Assembly (NCBI RefSeq): GCF_017614965.1
Contig: NZ_WVUG01000075.1
Span: 1 to 32,055, forward strand
Length of the DNA stretch: 32,055 nt
Reading direction: 5' to 3'
From: Streptomyces griseorubiginosus
GTDB taxonomy: Bacteria; Actinomycetota; Actinomycetes; Streptomycetales; Streptomycetaceae
Shown: piece after piece, positions 25,164-31,163 of the stretch
Position numbering within the stretch: position 1 is the first letter of the stretch
Layout of the letters: every line of letters begins with the position of its first letter
Notes under the pieces: model-generated
The model's input: the letters and a program-made list of their open reading frames with translations, nothing else
Databases searched by the model: none
Told to the model about the DNA's origin: nothing
Position numbers and translations under genes: made by a program

Positions 25164-25763
25164 ATGCCCCGTCAACGGCCCCCCGGCGATGCCATGACCC
25201 GCCTGACCTCCCTGGTCGCCCCACCGGCAGGCGGCGGCAACACCGTGGACTGGGACAGTCTGGCCGAGAGATATCCCCGCGGGTTCCCCGACGACTACAA
25301 GCAGTTCGTGCGCGTGTACGGGCAGGGCGTCTTCGATGACTTTCTCAGCGTCTGTCCGCCCATCCAGGAGGTGTATCCCAACGATCCCGGTTCAACCGTC
25401 GAGGGACTGACCGCGGACGCCGAGTTCACGGCCCAGGAGGAGGAGTACGACGAGCCGGAGTTGCTCATCGGCTGGGGTCAGACCACGGAAGCGGACCTGC
25501 TGTGCTGGCGCGCGGACTCACCCGATCCCAACGACTGGGGCACGGTGATCTGGCGTCGGCAGTGGGCGGCTCCCGAGTGCTGGTCCCACTTCGACAGCGG
25601 CATGGTCGAGTTGCTCGGTCGGTACGCGGCGCGCGACCTGCCCGAGCATTGGGAGTTCGACCTGCCGTACGACGGCTGCCGCTTCGTTCACGACCGCGAC
25701 CGCAAGAGGCTCCGAGCACTGAAAATCGATCCCTGGGGGCCCGAACCGGTGGCGGGGACATGA
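25164..25763 (+). CDS. SUKH (SMI1/KNR4) family immunity protein
   Basis: The 199-residue, acidic, cytosolic protein shows the SUKH pattern: W-D-S-L near residue 29, then YPRGFPDDYKQFVRVYGQGVFDDFLSV (the conserved P-x-D-Y-x-x-F...Y-G), PELLIGWGQTTEADLLCWR and W-G-T-V. SUKH proteins are the commonest immunity proteins of nuclease-type polymorphic toxins and bind their cognate toxin. ATG 25164 is preceded by GAGGGAGAG (25153-25160), which begins at the last base of the toxin stop codon, so translation is probably coupled. This position directly after the toxin strongly supports an immunity role. Specificity for the endonuclease-like domain is inference. Confidence 0.88.
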   Translation: MPRQRPPGDAMTRLTSLVAPPAGGGNTVDWDSLAERYPRGFPDDYKQFVRVYGQGVFDDFLSVCPPIQEVYPNDPGSTVEGLTADAEFTAQEEEYDEPELLIGWGQTTEADLLCWRADSPDPNDWGTVIWRRQWAAPECWSHFDSGMVELLGRYAARDLPEHWEFDLPYDGCRFVHDRDRKRLRALKIDPWGPEPVAGT

Positions 25764-25832
25764 GTGCCTTGCCGCACCGGCACGGACGTCTCAACGTCAT
25801 GAGCGACGAGCAGGTCGACCTCGACGGGGACG

Positions 25833-26351
25833 GTGCCCTTGAGGGTTTCTGATCGGTCCCGCCACCTCCCTCGTGGGTGGCGGATCGTCCTCGGCGCGGG
25901 CGCCGCGGTGCTGCTGGCCGTGGCCGGTATCGCGGCACTGCTGCTGTCCTGGCGATCCAGCGAGGACGCTACGCCGCCCGTGCCGGTGTCGCACGTCGAC
26001 ACCGCCACCCGGGCCTGCCTTCTGACGTCCACCGACACGGATCCGACGGGTACCTGGGCGGCGATGCAGGAGATGGCAAGGGCGAGCGACACGAACGTGG
26101 TGGTGCAGCGTTACCGTCTGCCCGTGTCGGTGAACGCCGACGCCTACGTCAACACCCTCGTCCAACTGCGTTGCTCCACGATCGTCACCTCTGGCATCGC
26201 GGCGCGTTCCGCCGTGGCGGCCCGGCTCGCCGCAGGACACGTGCCGGGCGTCCGCTTCGTGGTGGTCGACGACCGTCCCGTGGTCGGCGCGGTGCAGCTG
26301 AGTCCGGCGGCGGTGAGCCCGAAGAGCCTGGCCCGGGAGGTGCGCGGGTGA
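25833..26351 (+). CDS. Membrane-anchored protein resembling BMP-type periplasmic binding proteins
   Basis: The product is 172 residues: a short basic cytosolic end, one membrane helix (about 17-40), then an extracellular domain beginning with RACLLTSTDTDPTGTWAAMQEMARASDTNVVVQRYRLP and ending in a Rossmann-like pattern (CSTIVTSGIAARSAVAARLA...VRFVVVDD). It looks like half of a BMP/Med-type periplasmic binding domain, a small family I recall from Streptomyces without a known role. GTG 25833 is used; TTG 25839 has better spacing from GGGGA (25826-25830) and may be the true start. It begins 70 bases after the immunity gene, so it may belong to the same transcript. Confidence 0.65.
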   Translation: MPLRVSDRSRHLPRGWRIVLGAGAAVLLAVAGIAALLLSWRSSEDATPPVPVSHVDTATRACLLTSTDTDPTGTWAAMQEMARASDTNVVVQRYRLPVSVNADAYVNTLVQLRCSTIVTSGIAARSAVAARLAAGHVPGVRFVVVDDRPVVGAVQLSPAAVSPKSLAREVRG

Positions 26352-26530
26352 GTGAGAGCGGTACCCCGGACATACTCGCTCGAGTTGCGTGACCGCGCGG
26401 TACGGATGTGCCACACCGCCGAGCCGAAGCCCAGATGAAGAGGCTGGCCGTCGACCTCGTGCACCCCGAGGCGCTGCGCGGCTGGATCCGCCAGGCGGAG
26501 GCCGACACCGGCGAGCGCGACGACCGCGTG
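26352..26530 (+). pseudogene. Frameshifted remnant of an IS3-type transposase OrfA
   Basis: From 26361 one frame reads PRTYSLELRDRAVRM...TAEPKP and stops at TGA 26436-26438. The +1 shifted frame continues QMKRLAVDL-VHPEALRGWIRQAEADTGERDDR to about 26530. Joined, these are the helix-turn-helix start of an IS3-family OrfA. Loss of one C in the run before the stop (about 26430) explains the shift, and a Gly codon is missing before VHPEAL. The coiled-coil half and OrfB are absent, as are recognisable terminal repeats. Confidence 0.75.
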
Positions 26531-26668
26531 TTTCTCCAGCCGGTGGGCGCGATCCCTTTGAACCCGAGGGCACCCGGCAGCCGTTGTGCGCTCACGACCG
26601 GCGTCGCGGGCCGGCCGTCGAGTCACGGAGGTCATCATGCCCATGCCGCTGTTCACGTCACCGGAGCC

Positions 26669-26881
26669 GAGCGCATCAGCGCCACGGGCTACCGCTGGTC
26701 CAGGGTCGGAGAGAACATCGCCCAGGGCCAGCAGACCCCGCAGGCCGTGATGGACACCTGGATGAACAGCGACGGTCACCGTGCCAACATCCTCGACTGT
26801 TCGTTCAAGGACATCGGCGTGGGTGTCCACACGGGTTCGGGCGGCCCGTGGTGGACGCAGGACTTCGGCGCCAAGATGTGA
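26669..26881 (+). pseudogene. C-terminal fragment of a CAP (SCP/PR-1) domain gene
   Basis: The frame encodes RISATGYRWSRVGENIAQG, then WMNSDGHRANIL and GVGVHTGSGGPWWTQDFG: the GENI and N-x-DGHR-N-I-L signatures of the C-terminal half of secreted CAP proteins. The signal peptide and the first half of the domain, which would carry the first metal-binding His, are missing. The frame runs upstream into the transposase remnant through about 130 bases that match nothing I know. A ribosome binding site (GGAGG, 26625-26629) before ATG 26637 is in a different frame. It is best read as a truncated gene. Confidence 0.75.
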
Positions 26882-27063
26882 CGCGACCTCGGCAGTACGC
26901 ACTTTGGAGCCTGCCCGCCAAACTCCGGCTCGCCGCGCCCGGCACAGGAAGAAATGCCCGCCCATTCCGCCCCCTGCTCAAGGAGCGGGTCGCTCTCGAC
27001 CGGGGTTGTCGGCCGCGCAGCCGTAGCCGCCCACCTCACGCGCTCCTGACTCCCCGTCGGATC

Positions 27064-27807
27064 TCAGTCCGCCCCCCGGTTCCGCAAGCCGTCGATCATC
27101 AGGCCGATCGTGAAGTCGAAGCGGTCGTGGACCGTCCCGGCCGTGAGCTCGGTGGCGTGGCGCTTGGTGTGGGGGAAGGTGTCGGGGAGCGCGGCGAAGC
27201 GGCGCAGGAGTTCGTCGCGGCTGACCACCCAGCCGTCGTCCCCGCGGCCGAGCCGGCTGCCGGCCAGGGAGACCTCGAGGCTGTAGGCGTTGACGTAGAG
27301 CATCAGGGAGTCGATCGCCCATGCCGCGGTCCTCGGCGCGATGCCCCCGGCGAGCAGGATGGCGAGCATTCCCTCGCTGATGCGGAGCGTGTCCAGGTTG
27401 GACGGGGCGGCGGCGAAGGCCGCCCGGGAGATGCCCGGGTAGCGCAGATACTGGTCGCGCAGTCGGGCGCAGACGCTCGTGATCTGCTGCCGCCAAGTGG
27501 CGGGGTCCGGCTCGGGCAGGTCGATCTCGGCGCACAGCCGGCCGATGAGCAGCTCGTCCAGGTCCTCCTTGTTGACCACGTGGGCGTAGAGCGAGGACGG
27601 TCCGGTCTCCAGCGCGCTCGCCACGCGCCGCATCGTCAGGGCTTCGTAGCCCTCCCGCTCCACGATGCCGAACGCCGTGCTGACGATGGCGTCGACCGTG
27701 ATCGGCTTCTTGCGTCCGCCGGACGGCCCCCGCCGGCCCGCGGGCGCCCCGGAGCCCGTGCCGAGCTGGTGCCGTGCTGCGCGCCGTTCCTGCGGAGTCG
27801 GTGACAT
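27064..27807 (-). CDS. TetR-family transcriptional repressor
   Basis: The product is 247 residues. After an Arg/Gly/Pro-rich leader of about 30 residues comes the TetR helix-turn-helix (about 36-90: ITVDAIVSTAFGIVEREGYEALTMRRVASAL...SSLYAHVVNKEDL), then a helical ligand domain of the TetR_C_1 type (TetR/Tn10-like C-terminus). It is transcribed away from the efflux gene at 27902 and the two share a 94-base control region full of GAACAGTGTTC sites. The likely job is repression of the exporter and of itself, relieved by an exported drug or metabolite. ATG 27807 is preceded at six bases by TAGGCT, so a leaderless transcript is likely. Confidence 0.93.
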   Translation of the reverse strand: MSPTPQERRAARHQLGTGSGAPAGRRGPSGGRKKPITVDAIVSTAFGIVEREGYEALTMRRVASALETGPSSLYAHVVNKEDLDELLIGRLCAEIDLPEPDPATWRQQITSVCARLRDQYLRYPGISRAAFAAAPSNLDTLRISEGMLAILLAGGIAPRTAAWAIDSLMLYVNAYSLEVSLAGSRLGRGDDGWVVSRDELLRRFAALPDTFPHTKRHATELTAGTVHDRFDFTIGLMIDGLRNRGAD

Positions 27808-27819
27808 GCGGGCAGCCTA
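27808..27819 (-). promoter_or_regulatory. Leaderless promoter -10 of the TetR gene
   Basis: On the minus strand TAGGCT (27819 down to 27814) is followed by six bases and then ATG. The operator copy at 27830-27840 covers the region where the -35 would lie. Confidence 0.6.
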
Positions 27820-27829
27820 GCGCATCGAC

Positions 27830-27901
27830 GAACAGTGTTCTGCATCACTAAGAACAGTGTTCGTATTGTTCAGAACACCGATCGCAAGTAGAACAGTGTT
27901 C
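27830..27901. promoter_or_regulatory. Repeated TetR operator sites
   Basis: There are three perfect copies of the palindrome GAACA-G-TGTTC at 27830-27840, 27852-27862 and 27891-27901, and a permuted palindrome TGTTC-A-GAACA at 27867-27877. Copies 1 and 2 start 22 bases apart and copies 2 and 3 start 39 apart. They cover the -35 region of the TetR gene and both promoter elements of the efflux gene. Confidence 0.85.
27866..27894 (+). promoter_or_regulatory. Promoter of the efflux gene
   Basis: TTGTTC (27866-27871), a 17-base spacer and TAGAAC (27889-27894), then seven bases to GTG 27902. The -35 overlaps one operator palindrome and the -10 another, so bound repressor would block RNA polymerase. 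Confidence 0.55.
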
Positions 27902-29347
27902 GTGTCCATCAACCAGCGCGAATCCCTCGCGCCTCCCGTCAGTACTCTGCCGCTGCGCACCGCGTGGCTCGTCCTCGTCGTCGTGGTCCTGGCCGACATC
28001 ATGGATCTCGTCGACTCCAGCGTCGCCAACCTCGCCGGCCCCTCCATCCGCGCCGACCTCGGCGGCGGCCAGGTCACGGTCCAGTGGGTGCTCAGCGCCT
28101 ACACCGCGGCCTTCGCCCTGGGCCTCGTCACCTCCGGGCGGCTCGGCGACCTGCTCGGACGCCGACGGCTGTTCCTGCTCGGCATGACCGGCTTCACCCT
28201 GACCTCACTGGCCTGCGGTCTCGCCCCCGACCCCGTCTTCCTCATCGTCGCCCGCACCCTGCAGGGCCTGTGCGGGTCGGTCATGATCCCGCAGGGGCTC
28301 GCCCTGGTGAAGATCGTGTTCCCGCCCCAGCACCTGCGCAAGGCCCTGACGCCGGTCGGCCCGCTGATGGGACTGACCATGGTGGGCGGGCCCATCCTGG
28401 CCGGCTGGCTGCTCCACCTGGACCCGTTCGGCAGCGGCTGGCGGTCGATCTTCCTGATCAACGTCCCGTTCGGCGTCGTCGCCCTCGCCCTCGGGCTGCG
28501 CGTACTGCCCCGGCGCGGCGGCGAGGACCCGACCGCCCGTCTCGACCTCACCGGCGTCGGCCTGCTCACCGCGGCCTCGGCCCTGCTGATCGTCCCGCTC
28601 ATCCAGGGGCGCGAACTGGGCTGGCCCGTCTGGACGTACGTCATGATGGCCGCCGCGGCCGGTCTGCTCGCCCTCTTCGTCGTCTCCCAGCGGCGCAGCC
28701 GGCACCCCGTCATCACGCCGTCGCTGTTCCGCAAGCGCAGTTTCGTCGTCGGCCTGGTGATCGTGGCCGGGTTCTACGCGTCCCTCAGCGCCTTCGTCCT
28801 CGTCGTCAACCTGCTGCTCCAGCAAGGCATGCACTGGGCGCCCCTGCGCACCGGCCTCACCCTGATCCCCTGGGCCCTCGGCACCGCCGTCGCCGTCCTG
28901 CTCGCGGGCGCCGTGCTCGCCGAGAAGCTCGGGCGCGCCACCCTGCACCTCGGGCTGTCCGTCGCCGTCGTCGGTCTGCTGTCCCTGTGGTGGTCCGTCG
29001 CCCACTGGGGCACCGGCATCACCGTCTGGAAGCTGGCGCCCGCGCTGCTGCTCACCGGTCTCGGCTCGGGCCTGGTGTTCGTACCGCTGGTCGACTTCAT
29101 CATCGGCGACGCCACCGCCGAGGAGGTCGGCACCGGGGCGGGCCTGCTCAACGCGGTGCAGCAGTTCGCCGGAGCGATCGGCGTAGCCGCCCTCGGCACG
29201 GTGTTCTTCGCCCGGGTCGGGCACCCGTCCGCCGGCTCCTACCTCGCCGCCGCGGAACTCGTCTTCGGCATCGCGGCCGGACTGAACCTCCTCACCCTGC
29301 TCCTGGTCGGCCTCCTCCCCAGGCACGCCCAGCAGGCACACGGCTGA
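27902..29347 (+). CDS. DHA2-type MFS drug/proton antiporter (EmrB/QacA-like)
   Basis: The product is 481 residues with about 14 predicted membrane helices. MFS motif A is GRLGDLLGRRR after helix 2, and helix 1 carries the acidic pattern DIMDLVDSSVANLAGPSI typical of DHA2 exporters. These pumps exchange a proton for cationic or amphiphilic drugs; the substrate is unknown. The frame is open from 27857, but that start would lie inside operator DNA. GTG 27902 directly follows the third operator and fits a leaderless transcript; GTG 27896 is an alternative. No ribosome binding site exists for any of these. The divergent TetR gene is the likely regulator. Confidence 0.92.
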   Translation: MSINQRESLAPPVSTLPLRTAWLVLVVVVLADIMDLVDSSVANLAGPSIRADLGGGQVTVQWVLSAYTAAFALGLVTSGRLGDLLGRRRLFLLGMTGFTLTSLACGLAPDPVFLIVARTLQGLCGSVMIPQGLALVKIVFPPQHLRKALTPVGPLMGLTMVGGPILAGWLLHLDPFGSGWRSIFLINVPFGVVALALGLRVLPRRGGEDPTARLDLTGVGLLTAASALLIVPLIQGRELGWPVWTYVMMAAAAGLLALFVVSQRRSRHPVITPSLFRKRSFVVGLVIVAGFYASLSAFVLVVNLLLQQGMHWAPLRTGLTLIPWALGTAVAVLLAGAVLAEKLGRATLHLGLSVAVVGLLSLWWSVAHWGTGITVWKLAPALLLTGLGSGLVFVPLVDFIIGDATAEEVGTGAGLLNAVQQFAGAIGVAALGTVFFARVGHPSAGSYLAAAELVFGIAAGLNLLTLLLVGLLPRHAQQAHG

Positions 29348-29534
29348 ACGGGGGACCCGCCGACCGCGGTGAGTGGCCGTCGTACACCCCCTGCCCCCGC
29401 CGCGACGGCAAACGGGTGAGCCTGCCCGTACGACGGATCAAGACTTGGCATACGAAACGGCGTACTCAGGAAGTCCTTACCGTGAACGGCTAGCATCGCG
29501 GCCGACGTTGCCGACGGCGGATGGGGTGAGCGCA

Positions 29535-30440
29535 ATGGGGGACAGGGACGCGCCGAGGATCGCCGTGGCCGTGGTGACGATGGGCAACCGCCCCGACGAG
29601 ATGGACGCCCTGCTGGAGTCCGTCGCCAAGCAGGACCTCGCCCCCACCAGGATCGTGATCGTCGGCAACGGCTGCCCGCTGCCCGACTACGCTGCCCGGC
29701 TGGCCCTGCCCGGCGAGGTCACCCTCCTCGAGGTCGACGAGAACCTCGGCTGCCCGGGCGGCCGCAACGTGGCGCTCGCCCGGCTGCGGGAGTTCGGGGA
29801 CGTGGACATCGTGGTCGAACTGGACGACGACGGCCTCCTCGTCGACGCCGACGTGCTCAGCCGCGTCGCCCGCCACTTCGCCGCCGACCCCCGGCTCGGC
29901 ATCGTCGGCTTCCGCATCGCGGACGAGCACGGCGAGACCCAGCGCCGGCACGTGCCCAGGCTCGGCGCGGCCGACCCGCTGCGCGGTGGTCACGTCACCG
30001 GGTTCCTCGGGGGCGGGCACGCCTTGCGTACCTCGATGCTGGACCAGATCGGTGACTGGCCCGCGGCGTTCTTCTTCGCCCACGAGGAGATCGACATGGC
30101 CTGGCGGGCGGTCGACGCGGGCTGGCGCATCCTCTACGCGCCCGAACTCCTGCTCCAGCACCCCAAGACCTCACCGGCCCGGCACGCGATCTACTACCGC
30201 GTCAACGCCCGCAACCGCGTCTGGCTGGTCCGCCGCCGTCTCCCCCTGCCGCTCATCCCGATCCACCTCGGCGTCTGGATGGCGGTGACAGTTCTGCGCA
30301 ACCGCTCCCGGCCCGCCGCGCTGCGCGCCTGGTTCGGCGGCTTCGCGGAAGGCCTGCGGGAACCGGCGGGCGAACGCCGCCCGATGCGCTGGACCACGGT
30401 GTGGCGCCTCACCCGCCTGGGGCGCCCGCCGGTCGTCTGA
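29535..30440 (+). CDS. Family 2 glycosyltransferase
   Basis: The product is 301 residues with a GT-A fold: the opening strand IAVAVVTMGNRPDEMDALLESVAKQ, NLGCPGGRNVAL, the metal/nucleotide-binding acidic motif ELDDDG, GFLGGGHALRTS and the base-region motif FFFAHEEIDMAWRAVDAGW (ED-type general base). It resembles rhamnosyl- and galactosyl-transferases that act on cell-surface or secreted glycans. The C-terminus has a basic, partly hydrophobic stretch that may touch the membrane. ATG 29535 has GGGGTGAG (29523-29530) upstream; GTG 29526 is an alternative. The 29348-29534 gap holds a TAGCAT hexamer (29490-29495) that may be its -10. The stop codon lies within the first copy of the tandem array that follows. 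Confidence 0.87.
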   Translation: MGDRDAPRIAVAVVTMGNRPDEMDALLESVAKQDLAPTRIVIVGNGCPLPDYAARLALPGEVTLLEVDENLGCPGGRNVALARLREFGDVDIVVELDDDGLLVDADVLSRVARHFAADPRLGIVGFRIADEHGETQRRHVPRLGAADPLRGGHVTGFLGGGHALRTSMLDQIGDWPAAFFFAHEEIDMAWRAVDAGWRILYAPELLLQHPKTSPARHAIYYRVNARNRVWLVRRRLPLPLIPIHLGVWMAVTVLRNRSRPAALRAWFGGFAEGLREPAGERRPMRWTTVWRLTRLGRPPVV

Positions 30441-30790
30441 GCACGTCATGCGCCTTGCGCGCCCGGGGTGTCCGCCGGTCGTCTGAGCACGTCATGCGCC
30501 TTGCGCGCCCGGGGTCTCCGCCGGTCGTCTGAGCACGTCATGCGCCTCGCGGGCCTTGCGCGCTTGGGGTGTCCGCCGGTCATCTGAGCACGTGATGCGC
30601 CTCGCGGGCCTTGCGCGCTTGGGGTGCCCGCCGGTCGTCTGAGCACGTGATGCGCCTCGCGGGCCATACGTGCCTGGGGCGCCCGCCGGCCCCTTGAGCA
30701 CCTCGCGGGCCTTGCGCGCCTGGGGCGCCCGCCGGTCCTTTGAGCGCCTCGCGGGCCTCACCCGCCCGGGGCGTTCGCCGGTCGTCCGAG
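30427..30790. repeat. Tandem array of 46/55-bp repeats
   Basis: Copies start with CGCCGG at 30427, 30473, 30519, 30574, 30629, 30684, 30730 and (partial) 30776. Unit lengths are 46, 46, 55, 55, 55, 46, 46. The long units gain the 9-base block TCGCGGGCC. Units 6 and 7 keep this block but lack another 9 bases in the ACGTGATGCG part. The first copy contains the last codons and stop of the glycosyltransferase gene. All lengths are 1 modulo 3, so no frame is kept from copy to copy, and coding use is unlikely on either strand. Confidence 0.93.
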
Positions 30791-31163
30791 CTGCGGCTCG
30801 CTCCCGGTCGAGGACGCGAACGGGGACGAGGACCCCGGTCGCTCACCTCCGCCGACCGGGACCCTCCCACGTCCCCCGGATCCGGCCGCGGCGGCGTCAC
30901 TCCCCCGAGTATCGCGTCCTGACGCGCGCACCCCCGGGCCGGCTCCGATGATGTGATCACATCAGGTCGCACCAACAGATCGCTAACATGTGGCCAACGG
31001 TCCTCCGCGCCACCGTCCGTCACCTGGCGTGAAGTCGCCGCAGGGCGGCCGCGATCGGGCCGAACGGCAGCGGATCCCGGAGGGAACCGGTCAAGGAAAG
31101 GGTGGCGGGAAACCGCCGTGCGGAGGGCGGAATTCCGCCAAGAACGGTGGGTAGTGGGTGGCC
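30791..31163 (+). promoter_or_regulatory. Intergenic control region before the SARP gene
   Basis: I see no supported gene in these 373 bases. CCCGGTC (30834-30840) and GACCGGG (30854-30860) form a 7-bp stem that may end upstream transcription. A perfect 16-bp palindrome, TGATGTGATCACATCA, lies at 30949-30964. A -10-like TAACAT is at 30984-30989. No clear -35 is found. Confidence 0.5.
30949..30964. promoter_or_regulatory. 16-bp perfect palindrome, probable operator
   Basis: TGATGTGATCACATCA is its own reverse complement and stands in a locally AT-richer patch 20 bases before a -10-like TAACAT. Size and symmetry suit a dimeric regulator, for example of the GntR or CRP/FNR class. The regulator is not identified. 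Confidence 0.6.

Noticed and set aside
25760..25852. 30-codon open frame overlapping the SUKH stop codon (ATGA) and the next gene start
   Set aside because: The overlap suggests coupling, but there is no ribosome binding site of its own, the peptide (DLDGDGALEGF end) matches nothing I know, and it overlaps the next gene start.
14918..27063. Complete integrative element with att sites and an integrase
   Set aside because: No integrase, excisionase or replication gene and no second copy of the tRNA-Thr 3' end is visible in the window.
29373..29534. N-terminal extension of the glycosyltransferase from 29373
   Set aside because: The added 54 residues lack any glycosyltransferase pattern and would cross a -10-like hexamer; ribosome binding signals favour 29526 or 29535.
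30427..30790. CRISPR array
   Set aside because: The copies are contiguous tandem repeats without unique spacers, and no cas genes are present.
30446..31023. Minus-strand open frames with RKAREAHDVLRRPAETP-like repeats
   Set aside because: They arise from the 46/55-bp array. Unit lengths are 1 modulo 3, so no frame is conserved between copies; no start signal or family match.
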